Of a stretch of DNA of 64,000 nt, positions 1 to 8,027 are shown piece by piece. Location: contig NZ_NCSM01000014.1 in the NCBI RefSeq assembly GCF_002224125.1, positions 404,233-468,232 of the forward strand, given 5' to 3'. The stretch's first letter is position 1; every line of letters starts with the position of its first letter. Source of the DNA: Streptomyces sp. NBS 14/10 (GTDB taxonomy: Bacteria; Actinomycetota; Actinomycetes; Streptomycetales; Streptomycetaceae). The notes under the pieces were generated by a model. It saw nothing but the letters and a program-made list of their open reading frames with translations, made no database searches and was not told where the DNA came from. A program made the position numbers and the translations under genes.

Positions 1-2
1 AC

Positions 3-92
3 GGCGAGTTGAAGCGCTCCCACAGCGTCCAGGGCATCTATCGGCTGGCCCCCGAGTCGGCGGCGGCCATGGCCGCGCTGGTGGCCGGCTGA
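3..92 (+). CDS. C-terminal tail of an unidentified protein (cut by window edge)
   Basis: Only the last 29 codons are visible; the frame is open from the left edge to a TGA at 90-92. The tail ends in an Ala-rich stretch (SAAAMAALVAG) with no recognisable domain. Its end overlaps the end of the convergent ABC ATPase gene by about 55 bp, so the two stops lie inside each other. I cannot name it. Confidence 0.45.
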   Translation, partial: GELKRSHSVQGIYRLAPESAAAMAALVAG

Positions 93-916
93 AGGAGGCC
101 GCCGGTACGGGTAGGGCCGCCGGTGCGGGTCCGGCCGGTGCGGGCCGTCCAGCGGCCTTCGGTGCGGGTGATACGGACCGGGTGGCCGAAACAGGCGCTG
201 ATCCGCTCCGTGGTGACCACCTCGTCGGCCGCCCCGGAGGCCAGGGCGCGCCCCTCGCGCAGCAGCAGGGCGTGCGTGGTGCCGGCCGGCAGCTCCTCCA
301 GATGGTGCGTCACCAGGACGGTCGCGAGCTCTGGATGGTCGCGCGCCAGCGCGTCCAGGCTGTCCAGCAGCTGCTCGCGCGCCGCCAGGTCCAGACCGGT
401 GGCCGGCTCGTCGAGCAGCAGCAGCCGCGGGCGGGGCATCAGCGCCCGGGCGATCAGCACCCGGCCGCGCTCGCCCTGGGACAGGGTTGGCCACAGGGCG
501 TCCCGCCGGTCGCCCACCCCCAGCGTGTCGAGCAGCCGCTCGGCCTGCTCCAGCCGGGCGGGTTCCGGCCGTCGGCGCGGAACGGCCTCGACGGTGTTGG
601 TCAGCCCGGTCAGCACCACGTCCCGCACCCGCAGCGGGGAGCGCAGCGGATGGCGGGGGTTGACATGGCCGACGAGGGTGCGCAGCTCCCGCAGGTCCAC
701 CCGGCCCAGCGTGTGCCCGAGGACCTGCACCGTGCCCCGGGTGGGGTGGGTCAGCGCGCCGAGCAGGCCGAGCAGGGTGCTCTTGCCCGCGCCGTTGGCG
801 CCGAGCAGCGCCCAGTGCTCGCCCTCGCATACGGTCAGCGAGATCGACCGCAGCAGATACCGGCCGTCGCGTACGACGTCGACGTCCTCGGCCCGCAGTA
901 CGGGGGAGCCAGTCAC
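38..916 (-). CDS. ABC transporter ATP-binding protein
   Basis: A 292-residue ABC ATPase. Walker A GANGAGKST is at residues 39-47, signature LSQGE at 145-149, Walker B LLLLDEP at 165-171, and the switch His follows in VLVTHH. One ATPase domain and no membrane segments, so it would need a separate permease; none lies beside it, although stand-alone ABC proteins with other roles also exist. The last 50 residues are a Thr/Arg/Gly-rich tail outside the fold. Its ATG overlaps the stop of the FadR-type regulator by 4 bp (ATGA), so the two are translationally coupled and probably made from one message driven from the palindrome near 1735. The substrate cannot be told from the sequence. The ATPase call is firm. 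Confidence 0.9.
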   Translation of the reverse strand: MTGSPVLRAEDVDVVRDGRYLLRSISLTVCEGEHWALLGANGAGKSTLLGLLGALTHPTRGTVQVLGHTLGRVDLRELRTLVGHVNPRHPLRSPLRVRDVVLTGLTNTVEAVPRRRPEPARLEQAERLLDTLGVGDRRDALWPTLSQGERGRVLIARALMPRPRLLLLDEPATGLDLAAREQLLDSLDALARDHPELATVLVTHHLEELPAGTTHALLLREGRALASGAADEVVTTERISACFGHPVRITRTEGRWTARTGRTRTGGPTRTGGLLQPATSAAMAAADSGASR

Positions 917-1677
917 CGTACCTCCTCCCCGGCAGGGCTGATGGGATCGACGAGAGCCATGACGGCCTCCAGGTGCCGGGTGGTGGCGGCGATCGCGGCC
1001 GCGGCGTCGCCGCGCGCCAGGGCGTCCAGCAGATCCGCGTGGGCGCAGGACAGATCGGGCAGCCTGGTCTCGTACGTCACCATCTCGACCAGCGCCTCGC
1101 GCAGCACCGGCAGTACGGAGGTGAACAGGCCGAGCAGCACGGCGTTGCCCGACAGCTCGACGACCGTCCGGTGGAACTCCAAGTCGGCGTCCACAAACGC
1201 GGCGGGCCCGGCCTCGGCGGCCTCCTGCCGCCGCTTCAGGTCCGCGGTGAGCCGGGCGATGTCCTCGGGGCGGGTCCGCCGCGCGGCCAGCCGGGCCGCC
1301 TCCACCTCGAGGGCCCGGCGCACCTCGTAGACCTCCAGCAGCCGGGCGCGGCGCAGCAGGTGCCGCAGATCCAGCTCCCCGGCCGCGTCGGCCCGCCCAG
1401 TGTGCCCGGAGGTCTGTTCGGCCTGCCCGGTCTGCTCGGGCTCGGTCCGAGTGACGAAGGTGCCCGAGCCGTGGCGCACATCCAGCAGACCGTCCCGGGC
1501 CAGCAGCCGAACGGCCTCCCGCACCGAGGACCGGCCGACGCCCAGCTCGGCCGCGAGCATCACCTCGTTGGGCAGCCGCTCGCCGCGCTCCCAGCGCCCC
1601 TCGCGCAGCATGTCCCGCAGCGCGCCTTCGACCTGCGGTACGACAGGCCCGTGCCGCAGCCGGGTCGGCTCCGCCAT
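913..1677 (-). CDS. FadR-subfamily GntR transcriptional regulator
   Basis: An N-terminal winged helix (about residues 10-75) carries the GntR hallmark RLPNEVMLAAELGVGRSSVREA, here split as RLPNE, LAAELGVGRSS and VREAVRLL. A C-terminal all-helical FCD ligand domain (about 110-235) carries the FadR-type Asp/His metal-binding pattern (D-LEFHRTVV, then later His residues). I choose the ATG at 1677 because GGGAGGGG lies just upstream; the frame stays open to a GTG at 1722, but that start would abut the palindrome at 1723-1746. Known FadR members sense small organic acids and repress their own operon, so autoregulation plus control of the downstream ABC ATPase is the likely role. A PQVEG-type sequence precedes the HTH. 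Effector unknown. Confidence 0.88.
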   Translation of the reverse strand: MAEPTRLRHGPVVPQVEGALRDMLREGRWERGERLPNEVMLAAELGVGRSSVREAVRLLARDGLLDVRHGSGTFVTRTEPEQTGQAEQTSGHTGRADAAGELDLRHLLRRARLLEVYEVRRALEVEAARLAARRTRPEDIARLTADLKRRQEAAEAGPAAFVDADLEFHRTVVELSGNAVLLGLFTSVLPVLREALVEMVTYETRLPDLSCAHADLLDALARGDAAAAIAATTRHLEAVMALVDPISPAGEEVR

Positions 1678-1722
1678 GCCCCTACCCCTCCCGATCATGT
1701 CTGACGGCGGGGACTCTAACAC

Positions 1723-1746
1723 GAGTCCTCAGACGTCTGAGGACTC
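1723..1746. promoter_or_regulatory. Perfect 24-bp palindrome, probable operator of the FadR-type regulator
   Basis: GAGTCCTCAGAC is followed directly by its exact reverse complement. It lies 46 bp upstream of the chosen FadR-type start, in the gap to the divergent exonuclease gene at 1844. The core TCAGACGTCTGA has the length and symmetry of a FadR-family site. The regulator is the nearest DNA-binding protein, so autoregulation is the simplest reading. The site could also affect the exonuclease gene. Confidence 0.7.
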
Positions 1747-1843
1747 GGCACCCCGGTGGGCTCATCGCCCCGGCGGGCCCGGGGCGTTGTCAGTGGTGCG
1801 TGGGAGGGTGGTGCACACCAGGGGGAAGTGAAGGAGGGCCGGT

Positions 1844-2596
1844 ATGGGCTGGCACCGGGAGCTGTTGATCGGATTCGACCTCGAGACCACGGGCACGGAC
1901 CCGGCGGAGGCGCGGATCGTGACGGCGGCCGTGGTCGAGGTGAGGGGCGGGGAGCCGGTCGGGCGGCGCGAGTGGCTGGCCGATCCGGGCGTGACCATTC
2001 CGGACGACGCCGTGGCCGTGCACGGCATCAGCACCGAGCGGGCGGCGGCCGAGGGGCGCCCCGCGCGCGAGGTGGCCGACGAGATAGCGGATGTGCTGGT
2101 GGCCCACTGGCAGGCGGGCGCGCCGGTGGTGGCGTACAACGCTGCGTTCGATCTGAGCCTGCTCGCCGCCGAGTTGCGGCGCCATGGGCTGCCCTCGCTG
2201 GGCGAGCGGCTGGGCGGCGCCGAGACCGGCCCGGTCGTGGATCCGTACACGATAGACCGGGCCGTCGACCGGTATCGCAAGGGCAAGCGCACGCTGGAGG
2301 CGGTGTGCGGGGAGTACGGGGTGGTCCATGAGCGCGCCCATGACGCGGGGGCGGACGCGCTGGCGGCGGTCCACGTCGCCTACGCGGTCGCGGAGCGGCA
2401 CGGCCAGGTGGCGGGTCTCGACCTGTGGGAGCTGCACCGCCGGCAGGTCGTCTGGTATGCCCAATGGGCGGCCGATTTCCAGGCCTGGCTGCGCCGCAAG
2501 GGCACGCCGGACGCGGTGGTCGATGGCCACTGGCCACTCCACGAGGCCGAGGACAAGGCCGAGGCCGAGGTGGGGGCGGAGGCGGTGGCGGGCTGA
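1844..2596 (+). CDS. DEDDh-family 3'-5' exonuclease (DnaQ-like)
   Basis: A 250-residue single-domain exonuclease of the DNA polymerase III epsilon fold. Exo I is FDLETTG (D12, E14), Exo II sits in VVAYNAAFDLSLL, and Exo III with the catalytic His is HDAGADALAA, giving the full DEDDh set for two-metal hydrolysis of nucleic acid from the 3' end. The start is fixed by AAGGAGGG 7 bp before ATG 1844. About 60 acidic and Ala-rich residues follow the catalytic domain and have no recognised fold. Proteins of this kind in streptomycetes are usually free-standing proofreading or RNA-processing nucleases; which substrate applies here is not visible. Transcribed divergently from the FadR-type operon and convergently with the kinase-like gene. 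Confidence 0.88.
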   Translation: MGWHRELLIGFDLETTGTDPAEARIVTAAVVEVRGGEPVGRREWLADPGVTIPDDAVAVHGISTERAAAEGRPAREVADEIADVLVAHWQAGAPVVAYNAAFDLSLLAAELRRHGLPSLGERLGGAETGPVVDPYTIDRAVDRYRKGKRTLEAVCGEYGVVHERAHDAGADALAAVHVAYAVAERHGQVAGLDLWELHRRQVVWYAQWAADFQAWLRRKGTPDAVVDGHWPLHEAEDKAEAEVGAEAVAG

Positions 2597-2624
2597 CCGC
2601 CCCACGGTGCGGCAAGCCCTGGCA

Positions 2625-2651
2625 GGGCGGCGGCTCTTCAGCGCGCCGCCC
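2625..2651. terminator. Stem-loop between convergent genes
   Basis: GGGCGGCG (2625-2632) pairs with CGCCGCCC (2644-2651) across an 11-nt loop. It lies between the exonuclease stop (2596) and the stop of the convergent phosphotransferase (2684), so it can serve both directions. No U-run follows, as is usual for actinobacterial hairpins. Confidence 0.5.
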
Positions 2652-2683
2652 CCTCGGGGCGGCCGGTCGGACGGGACGCCCGG

Positions 2684-3583
2684 TCAGAACGCGTACCAGC
2701 GGACCGTGGGATCGCCGTCACGCAAGGAGGCCACCCGGCGGCGCAATTCGGTGAGCGCGGCCGGATCGCCCGGCGCGTGCTGGGCCACCCAGGCGCAGCT
2801 CGCGATCTCGCGCGCGCCCCGCAGCACCGCGCAGCCGTCCCACTCCCGCACATCCCAGCCGTACGCCGCCACGAACTCGTCGTACGCGGCCGGGCCGAGC
2901 CCGTAGCGGTCCCGGGTGAGGGCCATGACGACGAGGTCGTGCTCGCGCAGGTCGTAGGAGAAGGTCTCCAGGTCGACCAGCACCGGTCCGTCGGGGCCGA
3001 TATGCACATTGCGCGGCAGCGCGTCGCCGTGTACCGGGCCGGGCGTCAGCCGTGGGGTCAGCTCCGCGGCGGCCGCCGCGGCCTCGTCCCGGCGGGCCCG
3101 TAGATACGCCGCGTCCGCCGGGTCGATCGCGTCTCCGGCCAGCCGCAGCCAGCGCTCGACGCCGCCCAGCAGATCGCGGCCCGGCAGGGCGAAGGGTGGG
3201 TCGGGCAGCGCGTGCACCAGCTGCAGCAGCGCGCCGAGGTCGCGGGGGCCGGCGGGGCGTACGGGCTCGGGGAGCTGGCGCCAGTAGGTGACGAGGTGGC
3301 CGCCGAAGGGGAGGGGCTGCTCCGGGCCGTAGCGGCGGTCCGGACGCACCGCGGGCAGGCCCTCCCGTGCCAGCCAGTCGGCGACCTGGAGCTCTCGCGT
3401 GGCCCGGTCCCACACCTCCAGATCGCGGCTGATCCGCACCACGAGGGACAGGCTGTCGACGGCGAAGACGGCGTTCTCGCCGAGCGCCAGCAGCCGCGCC
3501 TCGGCGGTGCCCGCCCGGTACGGCGGCAGCGCGGCGGCGAGCACCGCGCGCGCCCGCTCCTCGGTCAGCGCCGCGTTCCCCAT
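2684..3583 (-). CDS. APH-fold phosphotransferase (aminoglycoside/choline kinase-like)
   Basis: A 299-residue protein of the protein-kinase-like APH fold. The catalytic loop is VHGDALPRNVHI (HGD...N) and the metal site VLVDLETFSYD replaces the more common IDFE/IDWE. An N-lobe nucleotide-binding segment lies around LALGENAVFAVD. GAGGAGG precedes ATG 3583, so the much longer open frame upstream is not used. The family phosphorylates antibiotics, choline, homoserine-like compounds or sugars, so the substrate cannot be assigned. It stands alone, convergent with the exonuclease and divergent from the ABC importer at 3837. It should not be read as proven resistance. Confidence 0.82.
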   Translation of the reverse strand: MGNAALTEERARAVLAAALPPYRAGTAEARLLALGENAVFAVDSLSLVVRISRDLEVWDRATRELQVADWLAREGLPAVRPDRRYGPEQPLPFGGHLVTYWRQLPEPVRPAGPRDLGALLQLVHALPDPPFALPGRDLLGGVERWLRLAGDAIDPADAAYLRARRDEAAAAAAELTPRLTPGPVHGDALPRNVHIGPDGPVLVDLETFSYDLREHDLVVMALTRDRYGLGPAAYDEFVAAYGWDVREWDGCAVLRGAREIASCAWVAQHAPGDPAALTELRRRVASLRDGDPTVRWYAF

Positions 3584-3711
3584 ACCGTGCCTCCTCTGCG
3601 CATCGCGCCCATCATGCCGTCCGGCCGGGCGCCGACGGCGGCGGGCCCCGGCGTCGACGAGCCGCCGGAGCGGGCGCCCCGAGCGGTGGCCGCGCCCAAG
3701 TCCCGCACAGA

Positions 3712-3768
3712 CCAAGGAGATCCAAGGAGATCCAAACGCTTGACTGCGCCGCGCACCCTCCGCACGAT
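3712..3768 (+). promoter_or_regulatory. Tandem CCAAGGAGAT repeats and a candidate promoter of the ABC importer operon
   Basis: The 10-mer CCAAGGAGAT occurs back to back at 3712-3721 and 3722-3731, followed by CCAAACG. A TTGACT (3740-3745) lies 17 bp from CACGAT (3763-3768), a plausible sigma-70-type pair. The repeat could be a regulator site for the sugar importer. No regulator gene adjoins it, so this is tentative. Confidence 0.35.
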
Positions 3769-3836
3769 GACGTGGGCCTCCGCACCGGGCGCCCTGATTC
3801 AGCCACACTGAGATGCGCCCTAAGGAGCCCTTCGCC

Positions 3837-4754
3837 GTGACATCGATGGCCGCAATGGCGCGGCCGGGCAACAGACCGCCGGGCAACAAGCCGCCGGACG
3901 GGAGGCCCGGTCGCGGCGCGTGGTTCCTGGTCCTGCCCGCACTCATACCGATCCTCGTGCTCAGCGTCGGCCCCCTGCTGTACGGGATCGCGCTGGCCTT
4001 CACCGACTCCCAGTCGGGCCGCACCCGCCCCACCCAGTGGATCGGCCTGCGGGGCTTCCAGGACCTGGCGCAGGACCGGCTCTTCTGGGAGTCCTTCCGC
4101 ATCGGCCTTCAGTGGGCGGTCGGGGTGACGGTCCCGCAGTTCGTACTGGCGCTGGGACTGGCGCTGCTGCTCAACCAGAACCTCCGCTTCCGGTGGCTGG
4201 CGCGCGCCCTCGCGATCGTCCCCTGGGCGATGCCCGAAATCGTCGTCGGCATCATGTGGCGGCTGGTCTACCAGCCCGACGCGGGCCTCCTGGGCGACGC
4301 GCTGGGCACCGACAAGGACTGGCTGGGCGACCCCACGACCGCCCTGCCCGCCGTCATCGTGGTCGGCATCTGGGCGGGCATGCCGCAGGTGACCGTCGCG
4401 CTGCTGGCCGGGCTCGCCAATGTGCCCCGTGAGCTGCACGAGGCCGCGGCGGTGGACGGCGCCGGCGCCTGGCGCCGGTTCCGCACCGTCACCTGGCCCG
4501 CCATCCGGCCGATAGCCCTCGCGATCAGCGCGCTCAGCTTCATCTGGAACCTCAACTCCTTCGCGCTGGTCTACGTCCTGACCAACGGCGGCCCCGGCGG
4601 CCGCACCCGGCTGCCGATGCTCTTCGCGTACGAAGAGGCTTTCCGCTACGGCCAGTTCGGCTACGCGGCGGCGATGGGCTGCGTCCTGGTCGCGGTGGTG
4701 TCCGTACTGCTCGCCGTGTATCTGGTCGGCCGGCTGAGGGGAGACGACCGATGA
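3837..4754 (+). CDS. Carbohydrate ABC transporter permease (MalF/UgpA type)
   Basis: A 305-residue inner-membrane permease with six predicted hydrophobic segments. The ABC docking loop is ELHEAAAVDGAGAWRRF, the EAA-G motif that contacts the ATPase. The start is taken as GTG 3837, nine bases after TAAGGAG; an in-frame ATG at 3813 lies before that ribosome site and is less likely. The residues before the first membrane segment are Pro/Arg/Asn-rich. It leads a three-gene operon with a MalG-type permease (4-bp ATGA overlap) and a binding protein. No ATPase is encoded nearby; in Streptomyces such CUT1 importers use the shared ATPase MsiK encoded elsewhere (known for the genus, inferred here). The substrate sugar is unknown. 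Confidence 0.92.
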   Translation: MTSMAAMARPGNRPPGNKPPDGRPGRGAWFLVLPALIPILVLSVGPLLYGIALAFTDSQSGRTRPTQWIGLRGFQDLAQDRLFWESFRIGLQWAVGVTVPQFVLALGLALLLNQNLRFRWLARALAIVPWAMPEIVVGIMWRLVYQPDAGLLGDALGTDKDWLGDPTTALPAVIVVGIWAGMPQVTVALLAGLANVPRELHEAAAVDGAGAWRRFRTVTWPAIRPIALAISALSFIWNLNSFALVYVLTNGGPGGRTRLPMLFAYEEAFRYGQFGYAAAMGCVLVAVVSVLLAVYLVGRLRGDDR

Positions 4755-5611
4755 AGCGCATGGGCACCATGAGCACCGTGGGCACCCGTCGGACGGCCCG
4801 CGCCGGGCAGTACCTCGCGCTGCTGTGCTACCTGGCCTTCCTCGTCCTGCCCTTCCTGTGGCTGATGTCCACCGCCTTCAAGCCGCCCCGCGAGCTGGCG
4901 ACCCTGGACCCGCACTGGATCCCCGACCACCCCACCCTGGACAACTTCCGCCAGGCGTTCGACGAGCAGCCGCTCCTCCAGGCCGCGGCCAACAGCCTGA
5001 TCGCCGCCGCCTGCGCCGCCGTCATCGCCGTCGCCCTCGCGACCCCGATGGCGTACGTCATGGCCCGCCACCGGTCCCCGCTGTCCCGCGCGGCCACCGG
5101 CTGGGTCGTGGTCAGCCAGGCGTTCCCGCTGGTGCTGGTGATCATCCCGCTGTTCCTGATCCTCAAGAACCTCAGCCTGATCGACTCCCTCGCGGGCCTG
5201 GTGGCGGTGTACGTGGTGTGGGCGCTGCCGTTCGCGCTGTGGATGCTCACCGGGTACGTCCGCGCCGTGCCGCGCGAGCTGGAGGAGGCCGCGGCCGTGG
5301 ACGGCGCGGGCAAGGCGCGCATCCTCGTCTCGGTGACCGCGCCGCTGCTCGCCCCGGGGATCGTGGCCACCGCCCTCTTCGCCTTCATCACCTCCTGGAA
5401 CGAGTTCTTCTTCGCCCTGGTCCTGCTCAAGTCGCCGGAGAAGCAGACCATGCCGGTCATCCTCACCCACTTCATCGGCGCGGAGGGCGTGGCCGACCTC
5501 GGTCCGCTCGCCGCGGCCGCGCTGCTCGCCACGATCCCCTCCCTCGTCCTGTTCGCCGTCCTCCAGCGGCGGATCACGGGCGGCGTGCTGGCCGGGGCGG
5601 TGAAGCACTGA
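4751..5611 (+). CDS. Carbohydrate ABC transporter permease (MalG type)
   Basis: A 286-residue second permease of the same importer. Six hydrophobic segments begin at about residue 18; the EAA loop reads ELEEAAAVDGAGKARILV, and the MalG signature SWNEFFFAL lies in the last third. ATG 4751 overlaps the previous stop (ATGA), and the stop at 5609-5611 overlaps the ATG of the binding-protein gene, so all three are tightly coupled. It pairs with the MalF-type subunit to form the translocation pore. Confidence 0.93.
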   Translation: MKRMGTMSTVGTRRTARAGQYLALLCYLAFLVLPFLWLMSTAFKPPRELATLDPHWIPDHPTLDNFRQAFDEQPLLQAAANSLIAAACAAVIAVALATPMAYVMARHRSPLSRAATGWVVVSQAFPLVLVIIPLFLILKNLSLIDSLAGLVAVYVVWALPFALWMLTGYVRAVPRELEEAAAVDGAGKARILVSVTAPLLAPGIVATALFAFITSWNEFFFALVLLKSPEKQTMPVILTHFIGAEGVADLGPLAAAALLATIPSLVLFAVLQRRITGGVLAGAVKH

Positions 5612-6948
5612 TGCGCCGCAGGCACTTCCTCGCCGGGGCGCTGGCCGCGCCCGCCACCGCCGCACTGCTGTCGACTGCCGCGCTGCTGCCCGCCTCCGCG
5701 CTGCTGTCCGGCTGTTCGGCGGACCGGCGCCGCCGCTCGGCCGATGGCACGGTCACCCTGCGCTTCCAGTCGCTGGCTTGGCAGCAGGAGTCCATCGCCG
5801 TGAACAAACAGCTGGTCGCGGAGTGGAACGCGGCCAACCCGAAGATCCGGGTGAGTTACGTCCAGGGCAGCTGGACCGGCGTCCACGACCAGCTGCTGAC
5901 CGCCTTCGAGGGCGGTGAGCCGCCCGACATCATCCACGACGCCACCGACGACCTCGCGGACTTCGCGTACGGCGGCTCGCTGGCCGACCTCACCGGGCTG
6001 CTGCCTCGGCGCCTCGAGGAGGACATCCCGGCGGAGAGCTGGGGGACCGCGACGTTCGGCGGCGGCATCTATGGCGTGCCGTTCCTCCAGGAGCCGCGCA
6101 TGATCATGGCGAACCGCGCCCTGCTGGAGGCGGCGCGGGTGCGGATCCCGACCGCGCGGGACCCGTGGAGCTGGGAGGAGTTCGAGGAGGTCGCCAAGCG
6201 GCTGACGCACAAGGGCACGTACGGGGTGGCCTGGCCGCTCAAGGAGCCCGTCTCCGCGACCCTCAACCTGTCGCTGTCCACCGGCGGCCAGGTCTTCCAC
6301 CGGGGCGCCGGCGGCAAGGTCACCATCCGCTTCGACGCCGCCGACCAGGCGGTCCCCGCCGTCATCCACCGCCAGTTGGGCGCCGATCGCACCGGCTCCC
6401 GGTCCACCCTCGGCATGGGCGGCTCGGACACCCTGCCCGGCTTCTTCGGCGGCAAGTACGCGATGGTGCCGCTCGGCTTCTCGTACCGCCAGCAGCTCGT
6501 GCAGCAGGCGCCCAAGGGCTTCGCGTGGACCGTTCTCCCGGCGCCCGCGGGGCCGGGCGGAGACCAGCGGCAGGGCGTCAGCCCGCAGACGCTGTCGATC
6601 GCCGAGGACTGCCCGTACAAGGAGGAGGCGATCCGCTTCATCGACTTCTTCCTCCGGCCGCGCAACATGGTGCGGCTCGCGCGCGGCGACTGGCTGCTGC
6701 CGACGGGCACCCGCGCCCTGGCCGACCCCGCGCTGCGCACCCGCGAGCACGGCTGGGCGACCGGCACGGCCCTGGCGCCCGCGCTGCGCCCGGCGCCCGC
6801 CCAGACGGTGCGCGGTTATCCGGAGTGGAAGGACAAGATCGCCACGCCGGGGCTCCAGGAGTACTACGGCGGCGAGATCGGGATGGCGGAGCTGAGAGAG
6901 CGACTGGTGGACGACGGAAACCTGGTGCTCGCCCGCTACCAGCGATAA
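5611..6948 (+). CDS. Extracellular solute-binding lipoprotein of the carbohydrate importer
   Basis: A 445-residue family 1 binding protein. The leader has a twin-arginine-like start (RRRHFLAG), a hydrophobic core and a lipobox LLSGC with the lipidated Cys at residue 35, so it is probably exported folded by Tat and anchored outside the membrane. The mature part shows the usual binding-protein landmarks: an early TVTLRF strand, PDIIHDATDDLADFA, GVPFLQEPRMIMANR, and the C-terminal AIRFIDFFLRP region. The ATG shares one base with the permease stop. Coming last in the operon is the reverse of the common order. It would deliver an oligosaccharide to the two permeases upstream; the ligand is unknown. 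Confidence 0.92.
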   Translation: MRRRHFLAGALAAPATAALLSTAALLPASALLSGCSADRRRRSADGTVTLRFQSLAWQQESIAVNKQLVAEWNAANPKIRVSYVQGSWTGVHDQLLTAFEGGEPPDIIHDATDDLADFAYGGSLADLTGLLPRRLEEDIPAESWGTATFGGGIYGVPFLQEPRMIMANRALLEAARVRIPTARDPWSWEEFEEVAKRLTHKGTYGVAWPLKEPVSATLNLSLSTGGQVFHRGAGGKVTIRFDAADQAVPAVIHRQLGADRTGSRSTLGMGGSDTLPGFFGGKYAMVPLGFSYRQQLVQQAPKGFAWTVLPAPAGPGGDQRQGVSPQTLSIAEDCPYKEEAIRFIDFFLRPRNMVRLARGDWLLPTGTRALADPALRTREHGWATGTALAPALRPAPAQTVRGYPEWKDKIATPGLQEYYGGEIGMAELRERLVDDGNLVLARYQR

Positions 6949-7017
6949 GAGCGGAAGCAGGAGGACTACGAGAGCGGAAGCAGGAGGACTACGAGAGCGG
7001 GGGCAGGAGGACTGCGG
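6949..7017 (+). repeat. Three tandem copies of a 23-bp unit
   Basis: The unit begins GAGCGGAAGCAGGAGGACTA. Copies one and two (6949-6971, 6972-6994) are identical; copy three (6995-7017) has a few changes. The array begins on the base after the binding-protein stop. Each unit holds AGGAGGA, a perfect Shine-Dalgarno sequence with no start codon at the right distance. Confidence 0.85.
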
Positions 7018-7025
7018 AGGTTGCA

Positions 7026-7048
7026 CGAGACGTCTCGTCTCGTTTAAT
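7026..7048 (+). promoter_or_regulatory. Operator-like palindrome over a candidate -10 of the rRNA methyltransferase gene
   Basis: CGAGACGTCTCG (7026-7037) is a perfect 12-bp palindrome, extended by a second CGTCTCGTT-like half. TTTAAT at 7043-7048 lies about 10 bp before the GTG at 7058, the spacing expected for a leaderless transcript. A repressor at the palindrome would block this promoter. No candidate repressor gene is adjacent. Confidence 0.45.
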
Positions 7049-7057
7049 GTCACGGCC

Positions 7058-7891
7058 GTGGCCGAACCCTTCGACGCCCTCCTGTGCCCGCTGTGCGGCG
7101 ACGGCCTCCGGCCCCGCACCGGGGCGCTCGGCTGCGCCCGAGGCCACGCCTTCGACATCGCCCGCCAGGGATACGCCAGCCTGCTCGTCGGCGGCGCGTC
7201 CACGGCGAGCGCCGACACCGCGGCCATGGTCCGGGCCCGGGCCGCGTTCCTCGGGGCCGGGCACTACGCGGGACTTGCGGATACTCTCGCCGAGCTCGCC
7301 GCGCCGCTGTGCCCGCCCGGCGGCACCGTGCTGGACGCCGGGGCGGGCACCGGCTACTACCTGTCCGCCGTACTGGACGCCGCCCCCGGCGCGGTCGGCC
7401 TGGCGCTGGACACCTCCAAGTACGCGCTGCGGCGCGCCGGGCGGGCCCACCCACGCGCGGGCGCCGCCCGCTGGGACCTCCGGCGGCCGCTGCCCGTACG
7501 CACCGGCTCGGTCGATGTGCTGCTCAATGTGTTCGCGCCGCGCAACGGCGGGGAGTTCCGCCGCATACTGCGGCCCGGTGGGGCGCTGCTGGTGGTCACC
7601 CCCACGGAGCGCCATCTGGGCGAACTCAGGCCCTCCATGGGCCTGCTGTCGGTCGACCCGGCCAAGGAGGCCCGGCTGCGCCGTGCGCTGGACGGCCACT
7701 TCCGGCTGGAGCGCACCGCGTCGTACGACCGTATGGTCGCGCTGACCGCCGAGGACGCGGAGCACGCGGCCGCCATGGGGCCCTCGGCCCACCACCTCGA
7801 CGGGGCGGAGGTGCGCCGCCGGGCGGCCCGCCTGCCCGCCCCGCTACGGGTGACCACGTCCTTCCGGCTGGCGGTCTACCGGCCCGGCTGA
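7058..7891 (+). CDS. RlmA/TlrB-like 23S rRNA (guanine-N1) methyltransferase
   Basis: A 277-residue protein with the two-part build of the RlmA family. An N-terminal zinc finger (CPLC, then C..GH at about residues 9-30) is followed by GYASLL, and then a class I SAM-binding domain with VLDAGAGTGYYL as motif I. Family members methylate N1 of G745 or G748 in hairpin 35 of 23S rRNA; the G748 enzyme TlrB gives tylosin resistance together with an Erm-type enzyme. The GTG start at 7058 has no ribosome site and a -10-like TTTAAT just upstream, so translation is probably leaderless. An Erm gene lies 1.2 kb away. Which guanine is modified cannot be decided by eye. Confidence 0.85.
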   Translation: MAEPFDALLCPLCGDGLRPRTGALGCARGHAFDIARQGYASLLVGGASTASADTAAMVRARAAFLGAGHYAGLADTLAELAAPLCPPGGTVLDAGAGTGYYLSAVLDAAPGAVGLALDTSKYALRRAGRAHPRAGAARWDLRRPLPVRTGSVDVLLNVFAPRNGGEFRRILRPGGALLVVTPTERHLGELRPSMGLLSVDPAKEARLRRALDGHFRLERTASYDRMVALTAEDAEHAAAMGPSAHHLDGAEVRRRAARLPAPLRVTTSFRLAVYRPG

Positions 7892-8027
7892 CAGGCGGGT
7901 GCCATGGACCCGCTCCCTCCGGGAGACCGTTACCGCGCGCAAAAGGTTGTGTTCGGTCGACCTTGTGTCCTTTCTTAACGGCTTCTTACCGTCGGGTGAA
8001 CTCTTGACCAAAGCCGGGAAGTTGGAC

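Noticed and set aside
2684..3583. Aminoglycoside resistance gene
   Set aside because: The APH fold also includes many metabolic kinases; the metal motif is atypical and there is no resistance context here.
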